Made by a program: the position numbers and the translations under genes
NCBI GenBank assembly: GCA_013396635.1
Contig: WBMW01005646.1
Location: 624,523 to 688,522 of the forward strand
Direction of reading: 5' to 3'
Length of the DNA stretch: 64,000 nucleotides
Source of the DNA: Penelope pileata
Lineage: Eukaryota > Chordata > Aves > Galliformes > Cracidae
The notes under the pieces: generated by a model
Told to the model about the DNA's origin: nothing
The model's database searches: none
Seen by the model: the letters and a program-made list of their open reading frames with translations, nothing else
Part shown: positions 38,601 to 48,109 of the stretch, piece after piece
Numbering within the stretch: position 1 is the first letter of the stretch
Layout: each line of letters opens with the position of its first letter

Positions 38601-41600
38601 CGTAAATTCTTGTTCTAACTTCATCTGATAATATCAATATGAATAAACCTATTTTTCCAGAACCATTGCATGGAACTTAGTGGCTAGTTACTATGAAGAG
38701 TTGCCCTTTGGTCGATGTGGATTAATGACAGCACAAGAACCATGGAGCGGCCATTACAAAGTAGAAGCGCCGATCTGGATTACAGGTAAAAAGTTTGTGT
38801 AACTATCCTGTCCGAGAAATTTATTTAGTCTTTTTTGTATATGCATTAATTTTTTGTACCAAATTAAAGTAGCTTTTTGGAAAGTCTTATAAATACCTTA
38901 AAGGACAAAAAAGACTTTTTGTGAAAGAAAGCAGAAAGCAAGCAAATTTGTCCATTAAGTTTATGGTGACATAAATAAACTACTGCCTTTTATAGCTGTC
39001 ACTATTAAAGTATTTTGATCTGAAGTGCTTGTAGATATTAGTGTACTTTTCTAGTTCTTTTTCAGTCTTCATCCTTAAGTAGACATTTAATACCTTTCAA
39101 TTTGAGAAAATAGAATGAAGAACTTCTATATTCTTGTACTGCTTGAGATTCTTGGCTGGTATGAAGCCAGTATTTCTTTGTCCATGGGAAAAACTTTATG
39201 CGCCGTCATATGAAAACATGCATTCACTGGTTACTTCGTAGTCCTTTGTAGTCTTTTACTATCTTTGCCACAGTTCTGCAGAGCAGGTGGCATATACAAT
39301 GCCATGAGGAAAGATCAAGGCAAATGCCTTAATTGTTATTCTTTTGCTAGTTACCTGTATGTGTAACAGCATTAGAGAATATGGTTATGATGTCACCTGA
39401 GAAGTTCAGAATGTCTGAGCAACTCTTAATGTTTCCGTGTTGCATGGGATTTTCCTGGTCACATACTGTTTTGGTACCCTCATGCTAAAAATCACTACCT
39501 CATGTAGTTAGTTATTCCCTAAGCAGAAGCCCTTTAATACTTTCTCTGGCTTAACTGTTTACTCTCTAGCGCAGAACTGATGCTTTAAGATGTGTTTTAG
39601 TACAATTCTGTAATCGTCTTGTATGGGTAGAATTTGTTTTGGAAATTCTGTTACTTTCTTTCCAAAACCGTTTTCATTTGTGAAATTAAGTTCAGAATAG
39701 AAATGGTAGTCACTTTTTATTAAGTCTTAATTATTTTCTTCTGTTTTTTTTTTTTCCTGTTTTCTTTCAGCGCACACAACGCAATTTACTCAACCAGGCT
39801 GGTCTTACTTGCAAGTGGATGGGCACTTAGAAGGAGGTGGAAGCTTTGTTGCTCTGACAGATGGCCTAGGAAACCTTACCATCATAATTGAAACGATGGT
39901 AATGTACATCAACAATTCAAACAAAGTAGAATAAATGAAGAAAACATCTTGTTATCAAGAGCCTGTTCTGATTTGTCATATTTGTGAATATGATCTATAA
40001 TGTTTTTGTGGCTTTGTTGAGACCACCAGAAGTCCTTTTTTCTATCTAAACTATATATATAATATTTATAGAACAAATTAACCTTAGTCTGATGATGCAC
40101 TGTTGGAGGAAATCGTGCTTTTTTTAAAGCAGTATTCCAAAGAAAATTATAGTTTGTATGATAACAATCATCGTTAAGATAGTGAAATAAATAGTTACAA
40201 ATTGATCCTATGTTGCTTTTTATGATTTAAACTTATGGTATATTTTTCATGAATATTGGCATGTGATAGATTCCAGTAAATGCATGTTCCCTCTATTACT
40301 TTTTTTCTTCAGACTCATAATCACTCTCAATGTATCAGGCCTCCACTACCTCATTTCAGAGTGTTACCTCAGAGAGCAACGTTCTACCTCAGAGGGTCTT
40401 TTGTAAGTAGACATCGAATACATTTGATCACTCTTGTAAAATGAGTTGCACTTGCATCTTACGTATGCACACAAAATGTGACAAGATAGCAAGAGTTAAG
40501 AATTCTTCACCACCAGTGCTAGAGGTTATGCCTGTCAAAGTTTTAAACATTCTACACCTATTTTAACTGTAAGGCACAATGTCATAACTGAATGTAGAAT
40601 TACTACCTCCCAGTCTAATCGCGTACATTGAAGAAAACATTTGCTGGAACAGAAATGCAGTTTGGTTTTTCCTTAGGATTTATTCCAAGGCTGTGTGCTC
40701 TGACGTGCTGATATTGTTTGACTGGCTAATGTGGTTGTGACTTTTCTATTTGTCGGCGGTCACCAACATCCGCCTCTGACATTGTGGACCAACGTAATAA
40801 AATAGGAGGCTTTACTTTTGGAACAACTCTTACAATATCATGAATATTTAAAGTTTGTAATGGCTAGCTGAATAAATTAGTGGCTTCTAATGAGATCAAC
40901 AGCTCTAAAATAACAAAATTTAGATAGCCTGATAATTCTCAAGGTCAATATTCAAATGGATGGTTTGTTTTTAATTTTTTTTCTTAATTTACATTATGTT
41001 TCATTATAGTATTTGGTGAAAACTCTTCAGGTGTGGCATTCTAGGCTTGATTTTGAATCTGCAAACTCTAGTCTCTTCGAGCAACTCCATCCTGTAAAGG
41101 TAAGTTGATTAGTTTTAATACTCTGTCGTAATGTTGCTTTTAAGAATTGGTAGTGCAAAATAGATGTTTTTCTTTGTTTTATAGTATACGATTATGAGGT
41201 AAGAAGTAGAGTCCCGTATGTCAGAATAATCTAAGATAACTTCTACTTGGTTCTTCAGATGCAAGCTTCATAGTCTTTCATGAGCATTCATAAGGATAAG
41301 TGCTGTGTAGGCTGATAATGCAAATTGTTTGTAGGTCTAAAGTAAGTTGTATGCTTACTTACCTGGAAGTAATAAAAAGATCTGGGGAAAGTAATTTTCA
41401 AAATAGCTTGGAGATATTATAACTCTGAGGCAAGAAGATGAGATTTCTTTTTTGCCTTAAATCAGACTTCAGAGGATGTCCTTTAACTCAGAAACTTGGA
41501 TATTTTGTTATGCAGTTGTTTTATTTTTTGGCAGCTTGAACTTTCTTTGATTTTTCTTTGATTCCAGGTCTGGAGGGGAAGTTTTTCTTTAGACTTAGGC

Positions 41601-44600
41601 GTGGATGAAGTCTACACTTTAACTACACTTAAGACGGGGCGGAAATGTAGCTGCCCAGTGCCTCCACCACCTCAGCCTTTTCCTTCAAATTACAAGGATG
41701 ATTTCAATATTCGTAAGTCAGAATTCTCTGATCCAAAAGTTAATTCTTACCTAGATATGGTCTCAATATAGTAAGGGCATAACAATTGTGGTATTTGAGT
41801 CATCTGATATAGGAGACATGGAGTAATCTGAATGTTGGTTTTTTCGTTTTATCATGTTTTATTTTTGTGTATTTCTCCGTTTCTCTGATAACTTACATCT
41901 GTATACCTTGCTTGAAAGATACTTAATTCTAGCTCTTATCTGTATCTGCTACAGTTTTAAAATTCTTAATGCAAAGATACAGCTCAAATATAGTGAACTA
42001 ATTTTTTAAAGGAAGAAAACTAACTTTGTTCATGTATTTATGAAAACTGGCCTGCTTCCAACTCCTAGAACTTCAATTTTGGAGACTGTACTTGAATAGA
42101 GTAAGTCAGAAATCTGAAGGATATCTTCAGAAGAAATTTCTGAAGTCAGGAGTATACAAAAGAAAAATTGTTTTGGTTTTGACGTATATTTTATTATCTG
42201 AACAGGTAATCCACCTTTCAGTGAAGCTCCAAATTTTGCAGATCAAACAGGTGTATTTGAGTACTTCGTGAATGGCTCTGACCCAGGAGATCATGTTTTC
42301 ACACTCCGACAGGTGGTGGTTCAGCGACCCATCACTTGGGTTTCTGATGCAGACCAGACCATCAGTATCATAGGAAACTTTCAGTGGTATGTAAATACTG
42401 CTTCTTGGTGACATCTGAGGAAATGACATCCTTACAAGTGTGAGTTATGATTTGTTGATCTGTTTCAGACCCCATTTCTCTTGCACGGAAGGTTTTTGTA
42501 TTCATACAACCTGCAGATGTGTAGAAATGATGATTTGAAAGGGACTTCCTTAAGTCATTGAGTCCTGCTCAGGGCTGTTGCCAACACTGATAGAACAGAT
42601 CAACTGGGTATTTAAATGAGTCTTGAAAGCATCCAAAGGTGGAGATTCCATCTCATCTCTTAGTATCTTGTTCCAGTGGTCCACTGCCTTAGGGAAAAGT
42701 AAAGATTTTCTGAATTCCTGCTGGTCATACTTGTTCAATCTGTTTTTGTGAATAACAGATGTAGTGTGGCTCATTAGGAAGACCAAGTCAAAATAGCAGT
42801 AATACACAAACAGAATCTGAATTTCAACGTGTGCACTGATTTTCACTGTGTTTTTAAGGGACAAAAAATTGCTTCAGTTTAACTTAATTTTGAATTGTGT
42901 TGCTTGTTAATAGTTTGATCAGCCTTGTGTTGATGTGACAGTTTGAGAGTTAATTATTATTTGTTGTAGACTGCCATCTTCTGAGCATTACCTAGAACTG
43001 TTATGTATTCAATTCACCTACTGCTTTAAACAGTTTTATTTCTGGGTGGATGTAACTGAGATTTACCAGTCTTCACCACTACAATATGATTACTTTCTAG
43101 AAACTGTGATGGTGGTAAATTGGAGTGAATATCTTAGTGTAAAATTATTTAAATATTAAAAGTATTTGGGTAAGAGCTTGTTAAATAATTGGCTTAGTAA
43201 TAGCAACTAATAATGAACTTAAGCATTAAGGTTTTCTGTCTTTTTTTTTTTTTAATTTGGAAGAGCCAAGCTTAAATTCTTTTGGTATGTTCTTTAAAAT
43301 AGCTATTTTGTCAATTTTTTTCACTGTGATTAGATAAGTGATGCTTTTTCAGAACGCATCATGATTCTTTTTCTGGCCTTGACAAGTGGTTGAATGACTT
43401 TTGTTCTGAAGCCTATAAGCATAACATTGTTTTGTAGCTGGAGGTTGTTTTTCAGTTACCAGATGTTTTCTTCTGCAGCCCTCTGTTAAGTAAAGCTTTG
43501 CTCCCCCCTATAATCATCTTCCCCTATTGAGCAGATCATATTCAGTGGTCCATATACACAGATGCATAGTATGTATGCTCAAATTACTATGCTGAAATCT
43601 CTTGAAATTTCCTACTTCTGGTTCTAATTAAGAACCAAGTTTTGAACCAAAACAGTTAGTTCATTGCAAACCACTTCAGGCATGGAATGTAGATATTTAA
43701 TTTATTGAATGTACATTAATAGTTAAGTTGTACTTTTAAGAGGCTTGTACTGCAACCTGTGTAGCAGAGGGGAATTTGGATGAATTTTCTAGGTGCCATT
43801 TAATTGTTCTAATATTCCTTTGCTTGATGGTAAATTTTCATTAGATTTCATTGTCATTTCATTTCATTGTCATTAGACCATTGTATTGTAACTTTACTGA
43901 AGTAAGGAGCTGTAGTATTGCTTTAGGAAAAATCAAATAATTTCAACCTATCTTAAGCTTTTCTGTGTGCATTTTCTTTGGTTTTTTTTCCCTCCCCAAA
44001 AAAGGTTGTTTTGCTCTTTTGGGCAAGAGGTCTCAGTTTCATAAGACTAGGTCTATATTAAAAATCCTAGAGAAATGAAGATTAAATTCAAATGGATGTG
44101 ATGGTATTGCCTTGAAACTTGATTTTGTTATCTAATTTATTTTTAATTTTGTAAACCTGAAAGGTTTTTCTATGGAGATGCAAACCTTTTTTGTAACAGA
44201 TTGAAACGTGTTGGTAATACACTTAGTTTTGTTGCTTGTCTATTAAAAGAATTATTAATCCTAAGAAAATTTGTGGACTCATAACTGGAAGCAGCCAGTC
44301 CTGACAAGTCATCAGTGAAGATAAATCTGTGCTTCTCACCTGTAGGTACCAATTAGGATGGCTAAACCTTTCATCAAGGAGGTTGCTGTGCTATGTAGAG
44401 AACATTCTTCAGTTTACTGCGTGCTCAGAAGTCCAATCTTTGCATGTTGAAACACTGAGCTTCTCTTGCAGGGTAAACTTGACAGTTACTTGTGACATCT
44501 ACATAGAAAAGCCACTTGATGGGGGAGTGTTTATTGCTGGAAGAGTTGACAATGGTGGGATATATGTTCGTCGTACCAAAGGAGTTTTCTTCTGGGTTTA

Positions 44601-47600
44601 TGCAGATGGCACCTACAGAGTCACTGGTGACATAGGTAAGAAGCCCTTTCCTAAAGTGGATGCTGACATATGGACATCTCACATTGATAGCCTTGATAAA
44701 AATGATAAACGTTCAGGATTTGTTACTCAACTGCAGTTGCTATGAACTTCACTCATTATTCTCTAATGGTGGTCATATTTTCTATCTTTTTCTATTGACA
44801 AAGTCTTTTAATGGTAGCAAATGTAAACTATTTTGCTTTTTATAAGTACTCTGTTACAATGTTACGGGGAAGTTTATTTGTGCTCTTATGCTACTCTCAA
44901 AAAGATTATCTGTCTTGGAATTCCATGTCCTGTCCTGTATAGCGATGCAAATCAACATATATCCATATATCTGGCTTAGGTAATAAGTGACCTACTGTTT
45001 CCACAAAATATGGACCATTGTATTGTTGGTATAATTCTGTAGAATGGGGATATGTTCTACTTGTAAAGCTAACATACATGTGTTCTCACCTGTAGAACAC
45101 TTGACAGGCACATGTAGAGAACATGTTATAATAATACATCAACAATGAAAATTCTTGTTTAATTTGCTTTGAAATAGCAGCAAGTTCTTGTTGTTCAGGT
45201 GTTTCCTATTGCTTCATTAGTTTGAATTAGACTTTTGAATAGTTTCTGACTCATGCAACTTCTAGTTCTGCAGTACATCTGATACGAAGACAGCCTATAA
45301 TGACTGATTTAACGCTGTACTGGACCTTAAAAATAGTCTCCTCTTCTATTTGGTAGCTGTAGTTTCCCATTTCTCATTTTCTTCCTCCTTCACCATGGTT
45401 ACGTAGAGTACTGTAACTTAGGCATTCTGTTACCTTCTCTTAACACAGATCCCTAGGGAAACCTCATGTCTAACTCCACAACAACATAAGTTTCAGCTGT
45501 ATGTAAAAACATACTTGTGTTTAGAATGGACTCTGGTGATTATTTTTGAGACATGTCAGCATTACCTACTTAGAATAATTTTTCTTGTTGAAATGAGAGG
45601 ATTTTGATTAATGACTTCATTATTTCAGTTGGGGACACTTGTTAGGCAATATAGTATTTTTTTTTCTCCATAGCTGTTTTCAATGATTTTTATATTTTTC
45701 TAGAAGGGAGCCTGTATGTTAAATTATCTTGCAGCTGGAACTGCCAACTGAATAATTGAAGATTCTACTTCTAGCGCTTAATTTCTTTTTTGTTTTTTTC
45801 AAGTCTTCCACCTTATTTTAGCTTAGCTTACATTTTGACTAGAGCTAAGCAATGTTATGATGTGGTATCTCAAAGCCTCTGAATTTAACTATTTCTAATA
45901 CATAGGATCTCTAGAATGAGCAGAGCACTAGCTACTGTCACACTTGGTTAACTTGTACTCCCAATAGATGGAATCCTTATTTCATGAAAAATCTTTGGAA
46001 GCATTAGATATTTCAGTGGAAAAAAGGTCCTGGCAGAATAGTAGAAAGCACTTATGTAGTAAATTGTTGGTCTTGAACATACCGGAAAGTGAGAAGATAT
46101 TTTCCTTTTGCTAGCTTGATATGTATCTATCAGTCTAAGCAGAAGTTAAATAACACTTTGCTAACCCTGAGCATGTTTTACAGCTGGAGAAGAAGTATTA
46201 ATGAAAGGGCTTTCTGGTGTTCGACACAATACGTGGCACACACTTACTCTCAACATCCAGGTAAGGGCACAGGCAAGAAGCTGAAAAGTCGGCTATGGAA
46301 CGTCCAGACAAAACTACGCTGTTTTACTGACTGACTGTTTGCATTAGGCTACTCTATTGCTTTAAACCTAAATTAAAATATGACACCATGTTCTGTTTCC
46401 TGTATTTCTAAAGAGTTCTTGAGAAACTGGAGAGGGTATAGAAGAGAAACAGGATGAAAAGAGTATGGTCTGACTTCCTGTTCTGAAGACTCTTGGTGAA
46501 CTACTAAGCAAAACAGTTTTACAAATCTGGCTCCCACCAATTCTCTTTGTGTGTTAAGGCTTTGTATGTGGCACCCCTAAAGACCTTGAAACTGGGGAAC
46601 TCAGATGAGCTGCCATTCATCTTTCCTATGCTGAGGAAGTGTGGGTGTTGTGTTGCGGTAAAAAATGGTCCATAGTTGATTAGAAGCCTGTCCAAAGTGT
46701 GGGGTTTTTCTTTTCTGAGGCATTTTTACCTTTTTGGCCATAGTAACTTGGTGAGAAAAGTGGTACCAAGCTTTATTTTAAATATACCTATGCAATTAGC
46801 TGGGTGTGACATTGGTGCAACTAAAAGGCTTTAAATTCCACAGCTAAATACCTAATCCCCTTGCTTAATATAACCTTCACAACTGCGAGTGCCCTGAAAT
46901 TACACGGAAGCTTAAATCCTGGCTGAAGATACCGTGCACTGAAACAAACTCTCTTTAAAATTCTGTGCTGAGTCTTTCCCTCGTGCCAAAATGTCAGTGA
47001 GTGTTATAATTTTACTTTTTGTGCTTTCATATTGGGAGACATAGAGATGCTCTTATCTGGAGTATTGCACATTTATGCACCAACATTTATGACAGTGATT
47101 GCCATCTGTAAAATGGACTCTTAAGACTTGCTAACCTGAAGAGGGTACTTAAAGGTGAATGTAAATAATCTAAAACAAAACAGTTATGTTGATCTTAGCA
47201 TTATGATGCTACAGACTTGCATCTGTGCAATAACAAAATTGTAGAGGCCTCACATTGACGGTGTGAGAATTCTCACACTGCTTCTTCAAAAACATTCTTT
47301 GCCTTTTACCTGTGTTTGTAATTGTCTTTCAGATTAAATACAGGTAAACTGGAATGCTTCCCTGTCTCCCATAGCTTCAATTTAGTGGAAATTATTGACC
47401 AGATAAATTGTAGCTAGTGCTGAAACTGTTTTTATCTTTAATGGTATACTTGAAAGTTCTTTGATCCCCTTGATGACTAAAATATGTAATTCTTTTTTCT
47501 TTTGACCTTTGCCTAACTGTGTAGAACTAATGCCAGCTGTATCATCTCTGCAAAAGAACTGTCCATAGTTCCTGTTAGTTCTGGCTTTGCTAAACCCCTC

Positions 47601-48109
47601 AAGACAGGTCACTGAGGGAGTGTGGGACAATTGCAAGAGGAAACACAGTTTACCTTTGAGATTCTGCACTGAATTTGGAAGCTATGCTTTTAGGGAAGAT
47701 TAACCTTTTATATATGCACTGTAAAGGTGTTAGAAGTGTTTCACAGAGCTGATAGGCACTGGATGATTCTGTGCAATATTTAGAAGTACCTCTGCATGGA
47801 AAGCATATGAAATGTAGTTGAAATTGAGAATGTAGTTGAAAACTTGACATCTTTCTGACTTGTCTCCCATACGGGTTGTCTCAATGTCAATACACTTGAT
47901 CACTGGATTTTACAAAGCTAACTTTCTCCCCTACCCCCCTACCCCCATTTTCTTTTTCTTGACAGGGCAATTCTGCCTCAGGACTGTTAAATAGTTATCC
48001 ACTCTGGGAGAATGTCACAATTTCTAAACCAAGTAATGGCTGGGCTGCAATTGGAACTCGCTCATTTGAGTTTGCACAGTTTGACAACTTTCACGTTGAA
48101 GCTAACTGA
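11008..48109 (+). CDS. GALC: GALC, galactosylceramidase (lysosomal, GH59), spliced gene with alternative exon 7
   Basis: Join: 11008-11196, 11918-11986, 14255-14318, 15439-15552, 18271-18410, 20468-20506, then either 26377-26504 (7a) or 31568-31698 (7b), then 36748-36903, 38661-38785, 39771-39898, 40313-40402, 41010-41099, 41568-41712, 42206-42386, 44472-44635, 46184-46260, 47966-48109. The protein has 681 (7b) or 680 (7a) residues; the human one has 685. It hydrolyses the galactose of galactosylceramide and psychosine in lysosomes. Order: signal peptide (about 1-34), beta-sandwich/TIM-barrel catalytic region, and C-terminal lectin-like domain (about 490-681). Catalytic acid/base is E196 in IWNER; nucleophile is E272 in LWASEDY (E271 with 7a). 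Sequons are at N377, N434, N516, N556 and N650. All introns have GT/AG ends and all phases join. The start has a good Kozak context (G at -3 and +4) and is the only in-frame ATG near the promoter. Confidence 0.97.
11197..14254 (+). other. GALC: GALC introns 1 and 2 (with exon 2 at 11918-11986)
   Basis: Intron 1 (11197-11917) begins in the CpG island. Intron 2 (11987-14254) is AT-rich with short T runs near 13489 and 13525. No nested gene or clear repeat is recognised. Confidence 0.6.
11918..11986 (+). CDS. GALC: GALC exon 2
   Basis: Encodes residues 64-86 (ATSRLLVNY..., ...ILDYLFK). Acceptor TTTCAG, donor GTAAAG, phase 0 on both sides. It closely matches mammalian GALC. Confidence 0.96.
14255..14318 (+). 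CDS. GALC: GALC exon 3
   Basis: Encodes residues 87-107 plus one base (PNFGASLHILKVEIGGDGQS...). Strong pyrimidine tract before CTAG, donor GTATGG. It is the barrel segment carrying conserved VEIGGDGQ. Confidence 0.96.
14319..15438 (+). other. GALC: GALC intron 3 with C-rich low-complexity tracts
   Basis: Contains two long cytosine runs (14537-14555 and 14570-14584), each preceded by CTGCCTGCTTC, and a C11T12 run at 15181-15203. No coding content. Confidence 0.8.
14525..14588 (+). repeat. C-rich duplicated low-complexity tract
   Basis: Two copies of the module CTGCCTGCTTC followed by a poly-C run (19 and 15 C), within a pyrimidine-only neighbourhood. The opposite strand is G-rich and could form quadruplex structures. 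Run lengths in such tracts are often unreliable in assemblies. Confidence 0.85.
15439..15552 (+). CDS. GALC: GALC exon 4
   Basis: Completes D108 and encodes to residue 145 ([29 protein letters not shown]). Acceptor TTCCTAG, donor GTAAAT. GYEWWLM is a hallmark of GH59. Confidence 0.97.
15553..18270 (+). other. GALC: GALC intron 4, includes assembly gap
   Basis: No coding content is seen. A run of 412 N interrupts it at 16695-17106. An open frame running through the N block is an artefact. Confidence 0.7.
16695..17106. other. Assembly gap (412 N)
   Basis: Unresolved bases inside GALC intron 4. Flanks show no long tandem repeat, so the cause is not visible. No coding exon is missing, because exons 4 and 5 join in phase. 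Confidence 0.99.
18271..18410 (+). CDS. GALC: GALC exon 5
   Basis: Completes G146 and encodes to residue 192 (LPWTFPAWIGKGENWPYDYP, ..., YHDLDIDYIG). Acceptor CTTTCCAG, donor GTCAGT, which is weaker than the other donors. It leads into the active-site strand. Confidence 0.96.
18411..20467 (+). other. GALC: GALC intron 5
   Basis: No exon or recognised repeat is seen; AT-rich unique-looking sequence. Confidence 0.5.
20468..20506 (+). CDS. GALC: GALC exon 6, carries the catalytic acid/base
   Basis: A 13-codon micro-exon encoding IWNERAFNSKYIK (residues 193-205). N195-E196 is the Asn-Glu pair at the end of barrel strand 4 in clan GH-A enzymes, and E196 is the proton donor. Both ends are in phase 0, so this exon joins equally well to 7a or 7b. 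Confidence 0.96.
23570..23880 (-). mobile_element. Ancient CR1/L3-like fragment, antisense
   Basis: The order of GTCTAACCTATATCTTGCTG, then TTGTCCTA, then AGGTCTTTGAGCGTTGTCAT, TCTCTAGGTTAAACAG and GGTCATATTTTAGG follows the reverse complement of the CR1/L3 3' region as I recall it. Divergence is high, so the ends are uncertain. It is intronic and antisense to GALC. Confidence 0.5.
25205..25640 (-). mobile_element. CR1 LINE 3' fragment, antisense
   Basis: Reads as the reverse complement of a CR1 3' end: TTGGAATGATTGACCTTTAG..GGTCACCTAGTCC, GACACCTACAGCTAGATCAG, GGTTGCTCAGAGCC, GGGCAACTTGTTC, ATTTCCCCTTGTCC, GGAGCCTTCTCCAGGCCAAA and GTCCTTACAGGGGAGGTG. The far 3' octamer end is not preserved. 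More diverged than the copy at 2410-3360. Confidence 0.88.
26377..26504 (+). CDS. GALC: GALC exon 7a, alternative to 7b
   Basis: 128 nt, 42 codons plus GG; residues 206-248 of the 7a isoform. It begins VLRQSLDKLGLRNIGIIAAD, continues GDWNVSKEM, DPYLNDAVQVVG. Acceptor ...TATTACTAAG with a short, weak pyrimidine tract; donor GG|GTAAGT is full consensus. It joins exon 6 in phase 0 and exon 8 to complete Gly, giving VVG-AHYPG. It covers the helix after barrel strand 4, strand 5 (IGIIAAD), the next helix and strand 6 (VQVVG). The IIAADGDW and DP.L..AV..VG pattern resembles non-mammalian GH59 proteins as I recall them. It has a sequon NVS (N229) that 7b lacks. There are no frame-breaking changes, and the reading frame, sites and family residues are all intact, so it looks functional. 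Confidence 0.88.
26505..31567 (+). other. GALC: GALC intron between exons 7a and 7b
   Basis: AT-rich with long homopolymers (T24 at 26613-26636, T runs near 27420 and 27723, A21 at 28896-28916, T29 at 29603-29631) and one deleted antisense CR1 (29680-30455). No further exon-7-like copy was noticed by eye. Confidence 0.6.
29680..30455 (-). mobile_element. Old CR1 LINE with internal deletion, antisense
   Basis: The left part (GGAGGTCATCTGGTTGAACC and following) matches the reverse complement of a CR1 3' region. From about 29905 the sequence follows the reverse complement of ORF2: the FNKGKCKVLHLG region (TCCCAAGTGCAGGACTTT), the VTSGVPQG region (about 30075-30125), the VDVVYLDFSKAFDT region (ACCTTGCTAAACACAAGGCA), and the GNYRPVSLTS region (GATTGACAGGCCAACAGTTG) ending near GACAGGGCTACAGTGGTCTT. 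The ORF2 C-terminal part between 3' end and middle is missing, so the copy has an internal deletion. It is heavily mutated. Confidence 0.68.
31568..31698 (+). CDS. GALC: GALC exon 7b, alternative to 7a (mammalian-like)
   Basis: 131 nt, 43 codons plus GG; residues 206-249. It begins LLRYTLDKHGLQQVRIIASD, continues RLWEPISFVLLIDSELHEVV, DVIG. This follows the mammalian GALC exon 7 closely (LQ.V.IIASD.LWE.IS, VVDVIGAHYPG). The acceptor has a strong T-rich tract ending CTCCCAAAG; donor GG|GTAGGG is weaker than that of 7a. Phase is 0 at the start and two bases at the end, identical to 7a, so either one connects exon 6 to exon 8. It is one codon longer than 7a and has no N-glycosylation sequon. Confidence 0.95.
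31699..36747 (+). other. GALC: GALC intron between exons 7b and 8
   Basis: AT-rich, with no recognised repeat or exon. Short open frames here have no family resemblance. Confidence 0.5.
36748..36903 (+). CDS. GALC: GALC exon 8, carries the catalytic nucleophile
   Basis: Encodes residues 249-300 (numbering with 7b): GAHYPGTKTVPNALLTQKKL, WASEDYSTF, GAGCWARILNQNYVNGNMT. E272 in WASED is the nucleophile at barrel strand 7. Acceptor TTGCATAG, donor GTAAGT. Its first base completes the Gly codon begun by either exon 7. Confidence 0.97.
36904..39770 (+). other. GALC: GALC introns 8 and 9 (with exon 9 at 38661-38785)
   Basis: Intron 8 is 36904-38660 and intron 9 is 38786-39770. Nothing other than unique AT-rich sequence is recognised. 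Confidence 0.5.
38661..38785 (+). CDS. GALC: GALC exon 9
   Basis: Encodes residues 301-342 (STIAWNLVASYYEELPFGRC, GLMTAQEPWSGHY, ...WIT). Acceptor TTTTTCCAG, donor GTAAAA. Very close to mammalian GALC; it forms the last part of the catalytic barrel. Confidence 0.97.
39771..39898 (+). CDS. GALC: GALC exon 10
   Basis: Encodes residues 343-385 (AHTTQFTQPGW, ..., FVALTDGLGNLTIIIETM). Contains sequon N377. Acceptor TTTCTTTCAG, donor GTAATG. Confidence 0.97.
40313..40402 (+). CDS. GALC: GALC exon 11
   Basis: Encodes residues 386-415 (THNHSQCIRPPLPHFRVLPQ, RATFYLRGSF). Phase 0 at both ends; acceptor TTCTTCAG, donor GTAAGT. Beta-sandwich region. Confidence 0.95.
41010..41099 (+). CDS. GALC: GALC exon 12
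   Basis: Encodes residues 416-445 (YLVKTLQVWHSRLDFESANS...). Sequon at N434. Phase 0 at both ends; acceptor ATTATAG, donor GTAAGT. Less conserved with mammals than the barrel exons. Confidence 0.94.
41568..41712 (+). CDS. GALC: GALC exon 13
   Basis: Encodes residues 446-493 plus one base (VWRGSFSLDLGVDEVYTLTT, LKTGRK, a proline-rich CPVPPPPQPFP, then NYKDDFNI). The proline-rich linker joins the beta-sandwich to the lectin-like domain. Donor GTAAGT. Confidence 0.96.
42206..42386 (+). CDS. GALC: GALC exon 14
   Basis: Encodes residues 494-553 plus two bases (PPFSEAPNFADQTGVFEYF, DPGDHVFTLRQ, QRPITWVSDADQTISIIGNF). Sequon at N516. Acceptor CTGAACAG, donor GTATGT. Start of the C-terminal lectin-like domain. 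Confidence 0.96.
42387..44471 (+). other. GALC: GALC intron 14
   Basis: Carries the antisense ancient CR1 fragment at 42525-42860. The remainder is AT-rich with no recognised feature. A frame that is open from 44329 into exon 15 is only read-through of the intron. Confidence 0.6.
42525..42860 (-). mobile_element. Ancient CR1-like fragment, antisense
   Basis: On the minus strand it reads QQEFRKSLLFPKAVDHWNKI, then DEMESPPLDAFKTHLNTQL, which is the C-terminal end of CR1 ORF2 (compare FFTERVVRCWNRLPREV and SLEMLKTRLEG in the copy at 2410-3360). It is followed by a degraded 3' UTR. Heavily diverged, so an old insertion. Confidence 0.65.
44472..44635 (+). CDS. GALC: GALC exon 15
   Basis: Encodes residues 554-608 plus one base (VNLTVTCDIYIEKPLDGGVF, IAGRVDNGGI, GVFFWVYADGTYRVTGDI). 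Sequon at N556. Acceptor TTCTCTTGCAG, donor GTAAGA. Lectin-like domain. Confidence 0.97.
44636..47965 (+). other. GALC: GALC introns 15 and 16 (with exon 16 at 46184-46260)
   Basis: Intron 15 is 44636-46183 and intron 16 is 46261-47965. No recognised repeats. Intron 16 ends with a C-rich stretch (CCCCTACCCCCCTACCCCC) near 47930-47947. Confidence 0.5.
46184..46260 (+). CDS. GALC: GALC exon 16
   Basis: Encodes residues 609-634 (AGEEVLMKGLSGVRHNTWHT, LTLNIQ). Acceptor GTTTTACAG, donor GTAAGG. It keeps the W.TLTL core of the mammalian exon, though its first half is diverged. Confidence 0.93.
47966..48109 (+). CDS. GALC: GALC exon 17, C-terminus and stop
   Basis: Encodes residues 635-681 (SGLLNSYPLWENVTI, NGWAAIGTRSFEFAQFDNFH, VEAN) and TGA. 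Sequon at N650. Acceptor TTTTTCTTGACAG. The FEFAQFDNF.VEA ending matches mammalian GALC. Confidence 0.97.
   Translation, partial: GNSASGLLNSYPLWENVTISKPSNGWAAIGTRSFEFAQFDNFHVEAN

Noticed and set aside
44329..44745. 138-codon frame around GALC exon 15
   Set aside because: Intron read-through on both sides of the real exon 44472-44635.
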